Part shown: positions 26,180 to 36,666 of the stretch, piece after piece | How positions within the stretch are numbered: the first letter of the stretch is position 1 | Layout of the letters: the number at the start of each line of letters is the position of its first letter | Assembly (NCBI GenBank): GCA_965247965.1 | Contig: OZ252053.1 | Location: 806,001-870,000, forward strand | DNA length: 64,000 nucleotides | Reading direction: 5' to 3' | Source: UBA7328 sp965247965 | Lineage (GTDB): Bacteria; Bacteroidota; Bacteroidia; Chitinophagales; Saprospiraceae | The notes under the pieces: model-generated | The model's input: only the letters and a program-made list of their open reading frames with translations | What the model was told of the DNA's origin: nothing | Databases searched by the model: none | Program-made: the position numbers and the translations under genes

Positions 26180-26763
26180 TTCTTCCTAAAATTTTTAGCT
26201 ACAAAACCTGCTTCTTCCCTAAGGGTAAGCACATCATTACTCATAGTGGCAAGATAAAATCCTTTTTTGAAAATCGATTTTTTTAAGGAGTCGTCGACCT
26301 TGCCCGGAGTTGCGAGCATTCCAAATAGGTTTTTATTAGCATGTCCCGGAAGCAAGTCGTTGAATGAGTTCATAAAAGACTGTAGTCCATTAACGTCCTC
26401 CGGTCTGATTTGGGCTTTGACTTCGACCACCACGGCATTGTTGACAGCGCTATTGGTGTATCCAAACACATCGATTTCTCCCCTGACATTTCTAGTGCCG
26501 GGTTCGTAAATGATTAGTTCGGAACTGACATGGTCGACCGAAAAATTCTCACGTAAAATTTTCGAGATACTTTCAAATGCCAAGCCTTGTACCATTCTAC
26601 CAAATCCAATTCCGAGGCCACCAATTTGTATACCAAGTTTTTTGAGTATCTTATCAGTTTCCTTAAGCCTCATATCCGTGTCCTTCATGGACTCGGCCGT
26701 CTCCTGTTGGCTTTCCCTGATCTCCATAATCATTTTTCTAAGTTCTTTGAAACTTTTTGCCAT
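26176..26763 (-). CDS. DUF3782-like protein with PD-(D/E)XK nuclease fold
   Basis: 195 residues. The first ~45 form a coiled coil (ELRKMIMEIRESQQETAESM). The later part has the nuclease pattern GEIDVFGYTNS then NAVVVEVKAQIRPEDV, with the expected aspartate and E-x-K. This family is widespread and uncharacterised. It is convergent with the Uma2 remnant, sharing four bases at the 3' ends. An active nuclease is possible, but no target or partner is visible. Confidence 0.65.
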   Translation of the reverse strand: MAKSFKELRKMIMEIRESQQETAESMKDTDMRLKETDKILKKLGIQIGGLGIGFGRMVQGLAFESISKILRENFSVDHVSSELIIYEPGTRNVRGEIDVFGYTNSAVNNAVVVEVKAQIRPEDVNGLQSFMNSFNDLLPGHANKNLFGMLATPGKVDDSLKKSIFKKGFYLATMSNDVLTLREEAGFVAKNFRKN

Positions 26764-26890
26764 CTAAGGTTTTGTTTTGTTCAAAGTTAAGGGTTTTGGG
26801 AGGATAATTGTTCCAATTGAAATTATGGACGAGCCCATGCGAACAACCTTCCCTGCCAAAGGCCAGATTCAGAGGAGCGTCACTCGCCTC

Positions 26891-29176
26891 TTATCCCTTC
26901 GGCTTCACAAATTCCTCAAAATCCGGATACCCAAAAAGCGGTATGAGCAATGGATCATATTTGTAAGTTTCAAGATTCAAAAATGGTACGGTGTGATTAT
27001 CTAAATGGTCTCTTAGAGATTCGACCGCTTTGTCTTTCTCTCCCAAATGGGCATATATTTTTGCGATGTTATAGGGATTCCAATCGTATGCCTTCCTGTA
27101 TGGTGCTGACTCTCTTATTTTATCAATGCAGTCAAGTGCTTTGTCTGGATTTCCGGTTAATGCATATAGGCATCCCAACCACTCCAAGTTACCTTCTATC
27201 TCTATAAAACTTTCTTTGTCACGGGGTAATGTGACCGACTGAAACTGATCTATCGCCGCGCTATAGTTTCCCAAATAATAATACGCCTTTCCCATACTGT
27301 AAGCATCATCCGCTATTTTCCCTTGTTCCAACAGTTGATTGGCATATTCATGGATCAGAATTTTTTGCCCGGGAATGGATGCTTCAGCACACACCCGGTT
27401 AAGGAGAGTTTGGAGCGTCACAGCCTTACCCTGGAGACCTACCAGCGGCTGTTGTCGGGAATAGTCAAGATAATAGTCAATGTCGGCTTTCCGTCCAAGC
27501 CGGACTAATGTTCTTAAATGAGTCAGAGGATAATGATAAAGTAAATATTCGACACCAATGCTATCTACAATGCTTAGCACTTTTCCATATTCTCCGAGTG
27601 CATAATGCGCCTGTAATATTAGTGCAGGTGACCAAAGGCTTTTTCTCCTATTTGAATTGAATCCAAATGGATCATGATAGTCGTAGGCTATCTTCAAAGC
27701 CTTTTCAGGGCGATGTAAAGAAACTAAATTAAAGGTCATTGCATTCCCATAAGAGATATGGTCGTAAGGGTCTATTTTAATCATTTCTTCATAAGTTTTG
27801 GTCAAATTAACCCGGTCTCCCTCGGCATGGTATGCATATGACTGATAGCGTGCTTTTTCCCAGGGTGTAAGCTCCGTTTCGTGCTGCGAAATAAGATTTA
27901 CGATAGAATCTCTCTGTACATGCAAACCATGAATGCTATAAGCTACTCCGAGTTTGAGTATGGCGACATAAAAACCGGGGTCAATTTTAATCGCACGTTC
28001 CAGGTTTTCAATGGATTGTAGATCGTTCCGGCCTGAAAGTGCTTTGGCATAGTACTGATATGCCGTGTAACTCGGGGGTCTTCTGTTAAATTTTGATCGG
28101 GTGTTGAGCATCCAGAAACCCAGTAGTTTTTCCGTCATTTGTTCGAGTAATGCGTCTTGCTTATTTCTATTGGCGCTTTGCGGTTCTAAAGCATGGATAA
28201 TCTGCCCCGTAATCGCATCCACAATTTTGGAGTGCACAAATATTTGATCTTCCAGCAGGTAATAATTGCCCTGAATAACCACTTCGGCACCGGTAGCCCT
28301 GGCAAATTTTTCATTGGTTGTATTACCTGTCCCTGCCAATGCCAACTGATTTCTGACATTGTCAACCGACGCTATTTGATTGGATTGTGTTTCTGAAAAT
28401 CGCTGCGTTATCCAATCGGCGGCCCAGATGCCAAAACTTTCCAACTCTTCATCATTCGTTCGGTTGTCAAAAACCATTACGGCGAGTCGCTTTTCCCTGA
28501 TATCTTCGGAGAGGGGTGTTTTGAATTCCGGTTTAATAATTCATTTAAACATCCATAATCCTGCTAGGGCAACGATTACGAAACCTATGATCAAAGGCGC
28601 CAGCCAATTTCTTTTTATTGGTGGCATTGTTTTCAATTTCCTCTGCATTTCCTTCCGCTTGGGAATGGCAAATCCTTCATTAGCCAAAGCAAACACCTCC
28701 ATCGGTTCGTCCACATTTTTAAAATGAAAACTACCCATGGACTCCACTTGGAACTCAGCTTGGTTTCTTATTTTTTGAAAAATGTTTTTAGAAAAGAGCA
28801 CGGCTCCTGCCACACCCAAAGATTCAATTCGGGAAGCGAGGTTGACTCCATCTCCAAAAATGTCGTCTTTTTCAACTATAAATTCACCAATGTGGATGCC
28901 AATACGAAGGGGAACGGTTGGTTTCGATTTAGCCTACTCTTGAATCATTTTGGCCGCCTTCACCGCATCCACGCTATTGGAAAAAGTCATCAAACTCCCA
29001 TCTCCATAGTTTTTTAAAATTTGTCCATTGAATTGTTCTGCCGCCGATTGAAGTAAATCTTGATAGTTCTCTATTTTTTTGAGGGCGAGGGCTTCGTCTG
29101 TTTGCATGAGGGCAGTGTAGCCGACGATATCAGCGAAGAGAATGGCAGCGAGTTTGCGGGTTTTGGAAGTAGTCAT
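26891..29176 (-). pseudogene. class III cyclase with TPR tail, two in-frame stops
   Basis: One reading frame of 762 codons holds a cyclase homology domain (KLAAILFADIVGYTALM, then IGIHIGEFIV and GDGVNLASRIESLGVAG). A membrane segment (WLAPLIIGFVIVALAGLWMF), a TolB-like part (AVMVFDNRTNDEELESFGIW) and TPR repeats up to FGYPDFEEFVKPKG follow. It is broken by TAG at 28934 and TGA at 28541, with homology continuing in the same frame after both. Its ATG overlaps the stop of the next cyclase gene by four bases. It is probably inactive, or the stops are read errors. Confidence 0.8.
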
Positions 29177-29823
29177 CTGGTGGAGTAATTATGCTTCGGA
29201 GAACCAAAATACTCAATTAATACGTTTAAAGCCAATAAGGTGGCGGTGGCTTTTTGGTAGTCGTTTTCTAGTACATAGTTATATACTTCACTTTTGACTA
29301 TACGTGCTGACAACCAAAGGTCTTCTTGATCTAAGGACCTCCAGATATTACCTCTATAGACGCCCGATTGAATTAAGGCAATGGCTTTGTTCCGTTTTCC
29401 GAGAAGTGAAAAAGCAAAAGCTTTCAATTCCGGATCTAGTTGGTCGGGATAGTTGTCGTAGTAATCCAACAATTGAGTAGCATAATGACTACTCGAATCC
29501 ACAGTGTTGGTCACGTAATGGATCTCCGCCTTCTTAAATAATATCTGGTCGTCTCCTTGAACTAAAGAGCCTTCAAACCTCCAATTCTTGGTAGTATCAA
29601 GTATTGTCAAACAATCATGCCAATTCTGTTTGAAATAGTTTTCATAAAACAATAATTCATTACCATAAATAGACTTCCATGTTTCAGGGATGATACCCGT
29701 ATCCCCTAATCTCGTTGCTATTTCAAGTAGCCTCGCTTTTCTAAACTCTCCTTCTCCTAATTTAGCTGCAACTTTAAAAACCTCCATTGCCCCATCATAA
29801 TCTCCCTGATTCCGAAGCACTAG
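29173..29823 (-). pseudogene. TPR-cyclase gene, 3' half cut by the insertion chain
   Basis: Encodes LRNQGDYDGAMEVFKVAAKL and the further helical repeats to the stop at 29173. Joining it to the half at 38188-39388 across one CTAG gives WDEIGL-VLRNQGDYDGAM in frame, a normal TPR turn. The apparent start inside MITE-1 is an artefact. It was once the end of an envelope protein of the cyclase-TolB-TPR type, ahead of the similar gene at 26891-29176. Confidence 0.8.
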
Positions 29824-29982
29824 TGCTCTGTAAAGTAAATTTCTACAGCTTATGGCGGCATCTTTTGAGCCAGCTCTTTGTTGCAAAGCCTCGCCGTAGC
29901 TTTGGCTATGGCTGCGTTTTGCGCCGCGATCTGACTCAAAATCTGCTCCCCATAATTCAGAAGAACTTACTTTACAAAGCAC
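29823..29982 (+). mobile_element. MITE-1, copy 2 (160 bp)
   Basis: Same length and orientation as the copy at 20296, with only occasional base differences (for example CAGCTTATGG for CAGTTTATGG). Bounded by CTAG at 29820 and 29982. It is the first member of the chain inside the TPR-cyclase gene and directly adjoins the IS630-like element whose ends it shares. Confidence 0.88.
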
Positions 29983-30747
29983 TAGTGCTCTGTAAAATAA
30001 GTTTTTGAAATTAATTTATGGATAAAATCGTTTGAATTTATCTCGAGCTTTTTCTGGAGTGAATTGCCAATTTGTTTTGACTTGCTTATCATTTCGTTCT
30101 TTGACCAATGCATTGAGTTGTTGAGTGACAATTTTTTGATTTCCCATTCTACGATTCAAACATTGAACAGTTAAAGCGTGGATTTCAATCTCTGCCATGT
30201 TCAGCCATGATGCGTTTACCGGTGGGTGATAAAATCTAATTTTTTGGTTAAGTTCAAATGCTTTTTCCGGTGCAAAAGCTTTGTAGAACGATCCAGGTTG
30301 GTGAGTGTTTAGATTGTCGGATACCATTCTTATGGATTTAGCTTCAGGTAATGTCGTTGGTAGGTATTCTTCCATGAATACATTAATATAGTTGGCAAAA
30401 TGAATTGCTGTACGGGTAGGACACACCCAAACAAATCTTTTTCCAAAATTAGGTAAATAGGCTACGAAAATTTGTATTGTTCCCTGTCTTTTATATTTTT
30501 CAGACTCCCGAAGTGGTTTGCCAGTTTCCATTGGTAATGGCAAAAGTGTATGATCCAACATTTGATAGGACTTTTCGTCAACACAAACTAAGGGATTAAT
30601 GGGGTCGGGTTCCCGTTGATATAAATGGAGAAGTTGTAGATTACGGTTGAAAACTGAGCCAGAATTCGGTTGAAAAGTGAGCCAGTTGAGAGAGGCGAAG
30701 TTATGCATTTTGATGAAAGAATAACCATTAATATTTTTTGAGAGAAA

Positions 30748-31506
30748 TTAAAGTTGTTGATTAAGTTTTTCTGATTCTTTGACTCTGAAGGATTTTCCAT
30801 TCATGTTGACCAGGATGGCTTTATGGGTGAGTCGGTCAACTATGGCAGCAGTGAGAACTTCATCACCAAATATTTCTGTCCACCGATCAAAACTCAGGTT
30901 GGTTGTGATAATGGTTGACTTTCTACCAGCTCTGAGGCTAAGATGAGTAAAAAGTAATTCTGCAGCCTCTTTGTCAAAGGACACATAACCGAACTCGTCA
31001 CACACGACCAGATCGTATTTTTCAAAACGAGATTCCAGGGTACGGAGCATTTTGTGAGACCTGGCTTCGTTGATTTGGGTTATCAGCCTGGGAATGGCAG
31101 TAAACAAGACAGTGAAATCGAGTGTGCAGGCTTTGATGGCCAGGCCAATAGCGATGTGTGTTTTACCGGTACCGGGATTACCAGCCAGGATGAGATTTTG
31201 TCCATCTTTTATAAAATCGAGACGTTCGAGAGTAGCCAGTTTGTTTTGTGCATCATTGGGGAGTTCAGATTTGATCAGATCGTGGATTTGTTTTTTATAC
31301 GGGAATCCGGCTCTTCGGATACGCTGTTTTTTTCTCCGGATGAGCCGCCCGTCATATTCGGTGATCATAAGATCGAGCAAGTAGCGTTCAAAAGAATGAT
31401 TGCTTTTAGCAGCACTTTTTGCCTGTTCGGCGTACTCTGTTCTGAATGCAGGCAGCCTAAGCAGACGTGAGTAATAATCAATTTGTTGTTCCATTTTTGC
31501 TTGCAT
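30748..31506 (-). CDS. istB: IS21-type transposition helper ATPase IstB
   Basis: About 252 residues. Walker A is LAGNPGTGKTHIAIGLA, Walker B region LVVCDEFGYVSFDKEA, and sensor-like STIITTNLSFDRWTEIFGD. IstB remodels target DNA for the IstA transposase. The start may be ATG 31506 or the MEQQIDYYSR ATG four codons later. It looks intact, but its partner IstA is broken here. Confidence 0.93.
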   Translation of the reverse strand: MQAKMEQQIDYYSRLLRLPAFRTEYAEQAKSAAKSNHSFERYLLDLMITEYDGRLIRRKKQRIRRAGFPYKKQIHDLIKSELPNDAQNKLATLERLDFIKDGQNLILAGNPGTGKTHIAIGLAIKACTLDFTVLFTAIPRLITQINEARSHKMLRTLESRFEKYDLVVCDEFGYVSFDKEAAELLFTHLSLRAGRKSTIITTNLSFDRWTEIFGDEVLTAAIVDRLTHKAILVNMNGKSFRVKESEKLNQQL

Positions 31507-31525
31507 TGTTGAGATTTTATTCGAA

Positions 31526-33119
31526 TTAAAAAATAGCCTGTATGTCTTGAAGTTGTTTTACACAATTAAGACTTATCTGTTCAGTCAAAGGGCTCGGGAT
31601 GGTGAGTGCCTGAGCCTCGTTTTTCTTTTTCATCAGGGCTTGTACCATAAAGATGATTTTGTCACTGGTCAGGGGAGAGTTCAAAGTAGTTTTTAGACAT
31701 TGATCAACTGCGGAGGTTATTATTGAGGTAGATAAATGATGTTTGGTGGCGTAACTAATCACGTCAATAAATACCTTGGGTTGATCTGAAAAATATTGTT
31801 TGTAAAGTGCGATCAAATCGGTATCAGCCTGAAGAAAGGCTTCGCTGTTTGACAAAGCACCAGGCTTTACGGCTAATGTCTTCAGATAGTGCTCTATTTT
31901 AATGAACCATTGATACTTACAGTGTCTTCTCTGATGAATGTCCACTACATCGCCATTTTTATCATAAATGTGAATGTGCAAAGGGTAAATTTTCACATCC
32001 ACTATGGGGCCGCGCAAGTTTTCAGGAATAGAATAGTGATTGGTATCAACCGAGATGGTGTGATACTTGTCTACTCTTAATGTCTGGATCAGGGCGGTAT
32101 CATAGGCTGAAACAGGCAGAACTGTCATATGAATTTTCTCCTCGCACACACGTTCAGCGAATGTTTTAGACTCACCTTTTGATTTTCTATTGTTAAGTCT
32201 GATCAGTTTTTGCTTCAGGTGTCGATTAGCCGAATCGAGGTCGATAAACTCATCATTTTGAGCAAAGGCTTTGCGGCGCACATATTCAACACTTCGCTCT
32301 ACACGTCCCTTTTCATTGGCTCTATACACATTGCAAAAACGAATATCAAATTGATAGTATGTGCTGATTTTAAGTAGATCATCTGTAGGTTTCTTACCTG
32401 CCCGTTCGGTAGACGGGTCTGCATTTCGCATGGTAAATCTTGCTACTGCTGTACGCATATTGTCGTACACTATCTGTGATGGCACACCACCAATGTGGCT
32501 CAGATAGTGTACATGAGCGTGCAAGAAACTGATCATAACTCGTGCCGCGTCACGCGGTATCCTGGCGGTAGTAAAGACGAGCCCATCGGTAATTGCTGTA
32601 CCCATTGGTAAATACAGCCAGCATCAATCTTTTCTGTTTTCCCTCTATTGTCAATTTAACTTCTGCCCAATCAAACTCACTGTTTTGCCCTGGGTCAATG
32701 TGCTGGCGTATGAAAATCTCCTGACCTTTTCTCAAGTGCTGTTTTACATATTCACATACCGTAGTATAGCTGATTTCAAAACCATCGGCGATCAGTGCCT
32801 CGTGCATGTCTATACGCCGCATGCATTGTTTGGCCAAACCCGAACAATGTTTGCGCTCATTATCTTTAACAAACTGATCTATCCTGGTTCGTATCTGTTG
32901 GGTAAGTTTGCGTTTGGTACGAGAAGAACAATCGTACCGAGGTGGATCCAAAATGCCTTTAGAAGAACGGTCCTGCAAAGAACGATTCTTCTCATATTCA
33001 TCAATATACTTCTTGACTGTATTGCGCGATAATCCCAGATCCTTACTGATCTTTCGTTGGGATATTCCCTGATCAAAATAGCGCAGAATAATATCTTGTT
33101 TTTGTAGCATAGTTATCAT
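31526..33119 (-). pseudogene. istA: IS21-type transposase IstA, frameshifted
   Basis: The N-terminal frame (33119 to 32550) has the helix-turn-helix GISQRKISKDLGLSRNTVKK and the first catalytic region SEFDWAEVKLTIEGKQKRL. Around 32570 the frame changes from RLYYRQDTA-stop to RDAARVMISFLHAHVHYLSH, which continues GGVPSQIVYDN and the rest of the core to 31526. A single-base indel explains this; no obvious slippery run is present. This copy is therefore probably dead. Confidence 0.8.
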
Positions 33120-34339
33120 GTTTAATAGTGCAAAACATATGATGGTTATGCATCATATCTGCCATGATAACTGGCTCAGTTTTCAATTGGAATTCTGGCT
33201 CAGTTTTCAACCGTAATCTACAGAAGTTCTTCAATTTGGGCCAGATGTTGTGGTGTGAGTTTAGTGATACACCACATTTTTTTCAAATGAGGTCTAAGTT
33301 CGTTTTTTTTAGAATTTCACCAATTGATGTGTGTGAAATACTTCCTTTTTCAACATAATCTAACTCTACCGCTTTATCTGCAAGTAATCGCAAAGTCCAT
33401 CGAATACGACCATCAGGGGTATCTGTGCATGCCAAAGCTGTGATCTTGGCACGATCCTTCCCTAATATTGTCTTTGGCCTTCCTGGTCGTGGTTTATCAT
33501 ATATAGCAGCTTCTAGGCCGGATTGCTTATAAGTTCTCAAAATATTATGAACCGTTGATTTAGATCTATTCACCGAATTAACAATCTCATCTGTATTTTT
33601 ACCCCGGTGATTGAGCAATAGAATTTGTGCTCTTGCCAAACAACGAGACGAGTGCTCTCCCTTGTTCAACATCTTTGTAATAAAAGCAATTTCTGAATTA
33701 GAAATTTTAATAAATTCATGTTTGCGTGCCATAAGTTTTCGTCATTAGTTATGCACGCAAACATATTAAAAATAATTGTAATATTTTATTTTACAGAGCA
33801 CTAGTGTTCAGTCAAATTATATAGTCTGGGTAAAGATTTTTTAGTTTAATGCGCGCATCACTCGTTGTAAATTGCCAATCTACTCCTTTTTGGTTTTTGT
33901 TTCTGTACCCATACCAGGCTTTGGTTTGTTTTTTGAGTTGTTCTTCATCTGACATTCTACTTTTCAAACCACACCGTGTTAATACGCTCAATTCACATTC
34001 TGCAATATTGAGCCAGGAAGCATGTGCCGGTGTGCGAACAACTTCTATCTTTTTCACTATGTTTCGGGCTCTGGGGGCAGGCATAATTTCATATAAGGTA
34101 CTTAATTTATGTGCACTTAAATTGTCCTCTACCAATGTGATTTTGTTAGCAGCGCTATATGTTTTTTCTACTAAGTTCATGATGATTTTTGCGTAAGTCT
34201 GACTATTGTGATTATCCTCAATATGTACTTCTCTGTATTCTCCTAAGGGTTCTACGATCATGTACATACTTTTTACTCCTTCTCTTTTATACTCATAGTC
34301 TTGATGTAATATACCCTTTGAATCCATATAGCTTTTCTT

Positions 34340-35617
34340 GGGTGTATCCCAGTTTTTCGCAAAAATGGTTAAATTAGCATAAACCAAAATACATTCAAAA
34401 ATGGACAAGGCTAAATTACTGAACCAGTTTAGCCAACTTTTGGATGAGATAGAACTTAAAGAGAAAACCGCAGAAAGCTTTTATGAATTTGAAACCAAAT
34501 CGGTGGAGCTTCTTAAAGAATTAAGTCGCAATGTGATAGAACAGACCATAGGAGAAGCCGATGAAGATTATCGTAAAAAAAAAGCATAATAGGCTATTAC
34601 GGAAAACTTGAACTGGACAACTCACATCGATTTGTAAAAGAGGTCAAAGGAGTAAAACTGAGTCCGATGCTGAAGGATATCACAGCATATGTAGGGCAAA
34701 GTGAATGCTACCAATCGAGTAGTGAATTACTAAAAAAGACGATGCAACTTGATGTGAGCGACAACAGCATACACAGAGTATGTCAAAGTCTTGGAGAGGA
34801 GGGTGAAAAATGGCTGGAGGAGCAAAGAGAAGATGTACAAAGTAAGCCCAAAGCGGAGTCCGATGAGGTAGTATATGCACATGCAGATGGAGGGATGGTG
34901 TTGACCAGACCGAGTGATTGGAAAGAAGTAAAAGTAGGAAGGGTTTATAAAGGTAAAGAAGTACTTAAACTGAGCGATACCAGGAGTTTTATCAAAGAAT
35001 CGTGGTATTGTTTTCATTTAGGTGGGCATGAAGAATTTGAACGAAAGATGTCAGAATATCTGGATACCTACGAAGATCTAAAAGACAGGTTGGTCATAAT
35101 AATAGACGGAGCGAAATGGTTGGGAGATTGGTTTAGCTCAGAATATCCAGAGGCTTTGCAAATACTGGATTATTATCATGCCTTAGAACATTTTTCAGAC
35201 TTTTCAAAAGTAGCGATACATAGAAAAGAAAAGAGAAAAGAGTGGTTAGACACCATAAGGGAAACACTATTGAAAAAGGGAGGACAAGCTGCCTTAAAAA
35301 TGGTGGAGAACATAGAATGTAAAACAGAAAAGAAAAAAGAAAAGAAAGAGAAATTATTGGTCTATTTAAACAACAACATCCACAGGATGGAATATCCAAA
35401 ATATAGAGAAAAAGGGCTACAAATTGGAAGTGGTGCCATAGAAGCAGCCCATAGAACATTGGTGCAAAAGCGCTGTAAATTGTCAGGACAAAGATGGACT
35501 CCAAAAGGAGTTACAAACGTAATCAGTCTCAGAAATTTGAGAATGAACAATCAATGGGACAGACTCTCTGAGTTCCTTGGGAAAAAAGCTGCTTAAACGA
35601 AAAAATGGGATACACCC
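34340..35617 (+). mobile_element. ISKra4-family element nested in IS-B
   Basis: 1278 bp. Ends are GGGTGTATCCCAGTTTTTCG and, inverted, GGGTGTATCCCATTTTTTCG. The 8-bp target repeat CTTTTCTT is exact at 34332-34339 and 35618-35625. It carries one two-frame transposase gene on the plus strand. The precise repeat marks a clean insertion later than IS-B. Confidence 0.92.
34401..35596 (+). CDS. ISKra4-family transposase, two frames joined by a -1 shift
   Basis: The first frame (34401-34589) begins DKAKLLNQFSQLLDEIELKE and stops just after a run of nine A. Slipping back one base at that run continues KKKSIIGYYGKLELDNSHRF and leads straight into the main frame. Landmarks of the catalytic part are VVYAHADGGMV, LVIIIDGAKWLGDWF, ILDYYHALEHF and QIGSGAIEAAHRTLVQKRCK. 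The intact ends and target repeat suggest that the shift is natural, not damage. Confidence 0.85.
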
Positions 35618-36359
35618 CTTTTCTTTGTTTCACTTATGATCTGTTTAGGGGACTCATCTAAACAGATTACTGGATGAGTCGGGTCATATCGTCGTTCATA
35701 TACATCTAATACCGCTTCCATTTTATGAACAAAATCTGCTCCTTTCTTTGGCATTATCCAACCTTTGACTCGCCAGGGTTTAATTTTGTTTTTTTTAGTA
35801 TCTGCCGTATAGATTCATGACTGATGCTTTCTACATATTCCAATTCTACCATCTTATCAGCCAATAATCGTAAACTCCACCCTGAATGACCATCAGGAAC
35901 TTCTTCACATCTTAAGGATAGTAAATGGCTTTCTACCCGACCGTCAAATATCTTTTCTTTTACATATTCTCTTTTCTTTCCATATAGCGCTGCTTCAAAT
36001 CCGTGTTCCACAAATCTTTTTCGCATTCGCTCTATTCCATTTATCGTCATTCCATAGGCAATTTGAATCTTTTTATCTGTCCAATGCTTATCTCCATTCT
36101 CATCTGAGGCCAATAATATATAACTCCGCTTGGTCCTAATTGACTTACTATTGGGTATGCTTATTATTCGCTCTAATTCACTACGCTCTTCTTCGGTTAA
36201 GGTTACTTTGTAAAATTTTGCCATGATTCTTTTTTTTGTTCATTAATCAAGGCTCTATATTCTCTTTTTGATCAGGTGGTCACTCTAATCTTTATGCAAA
36301 ACAACATTCGAAGTTACTTTATTCTTTTTACCCAGATTTATGCGCTTGACTGAACACTA

Positions 36360-36499
36360 GTGCCTCGGGAACGAAGTCCTTGAACGTTTTAAAAGTTGCT
36401 GGTTGCCGGTTGTTTGTTGCTGGTTCCCTAACAAACAACTATCAACGAACAACAATCAACTGTTTGAATAAATGGTCACACATTTAGTTCCTGACGCAC
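36360..36499 (+). mobile_element. MITE-2, copy 2 (140 bp)
   Basis: Exact reverse orientation of the copy at 20458, same length. Ends GTGCCTCGGGAACGAAGTCC and, inverted, GTGCGTCAGGAACTAAATG. Bounded by CTAG at 36357 and 36499, shared with IS-B and MITE-3. It contains a string of near-repeats of the CAACAAACAAC type and no frame. Confidence 0.87.
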
Positions 36500-36501
36500 T
36501 A

Positions 36502-36664
36502 GTGCATTAGGCATTAAGTAATGAACCTCATAAACAAAGTTATTTTTCTTCTGATCAAGGCGGAAAAACCGGAGTTATGCCTAAGCATAATGAGGATTTT
36601 TCCAACGCCGAGCAGGAGGAAAAGAACAAGTTTCATGGGGGTCAGGATTTAGTGCCTGGTGCCC
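36502..36664 (+). mobile_element. MITE-3, copy 2 (163 bp)
   Basis: Same orientation and length as the copy at 20600 and almost identical. Bounded by CTAG at 36499 and 36664; the right boundary reads GGTGCCCTAG instead of GGTGCACTAG. Next to it stands IS-C. Confidence 0.87.
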
Positions 36665-36666
36665 TA

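Larger units (their letters stand above)
30635..33222 (-). mobile_element. IS21-family element nested in IS-A
   Basis: 2588 bp. Ends start TGTAGATTACGGTTGAAAAC and are inverted copies of each other; each end also holds a second GAAAACTGAGCC-type repeat about 20 bases further in, as IS21 elements do. The 5-bp target repeat GAAGT lies at 30630-30634 and 33223-33227. It carries istA (frameshifted) and istB (intact) on the minus strand. Confidence 0.93.
30016..33732 (-). pseudogene. IS-A transposase (IS630/Tc1 type), interrupted by an IS21-type element
   Basis: The N-terminal part (33732 down to 33228) has two helix-turn-helix motifs (NRSKSTVHNILRTYKQSG). It would shift -1 at CTAAAAAAAAC, changing ILKKTNLDLI-stop to ILKKNELRPHLKKMWCI. 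The DDE part (30629 to 30016) has LVCVDEKSYQ, MVSDNLNTHQPGSF and PPVNASWLNMAEIEI. Removing the nested element and one GAAGT repeat restores IEELLHLYQREPDP. It cannot make transposase now but may be needed in trans from another copy. Confidence 0.85.
29985..33801 (-). mobile_element. IS-A, IS630-like element carrying a nested IS21-type element
   Basis: Left end GTGCTCTGTAAAATAAG and inverted right end GTGCTCTGTAAAATAAAA, both next to CTAG, with the TA as the presumed duplicated dinucleotide. Without the nested element it would be about 1.2 kb. It carries one two-frame transposase gene on the minus strand. MITE-1 adjoins on the left and IS-B on the right, sharing single CTAG sites. Confidence 0.88.
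33812..36224 (-). pseudogene. IS-B transposase (IS630 type), interrupted by an ISKra4-type element
   Basis: The first part (36224 to about 35760) has helix-turn-helix sequence and ends ILKKTKLNPG in frame 0 or, after a -1 shift at CTAAAAAAAAC, ILKKNKIKPWRVKGWIMPKK. The DDE part has HPVICLDESPKQ, LVEDNLSAHKLSTLY and TPAHASWLNIAECELSVL. The nested element splits SETKK from SYMDSKG; removing it with one CTTTTCTT repeat restores the frame. Confidence 0.84.
33804..36357 (-). mobile_element. IS-B, IS630-like element carrying a nested ISKra4-type element
   Basis: Ends GTGTTCAGTCAAATTATATA and, inverted, GTGTTCAGTCAAGCGCATAA, with TCTGGGTAAA shared further in. It lies between CTAG at 33801 and 36357. 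Apart from the nested element it would be about 1.27 kb. Its two-frame transposase is on the minus strand. It is a different lineage from IS-A and IS-C. Confidence 0.87.
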
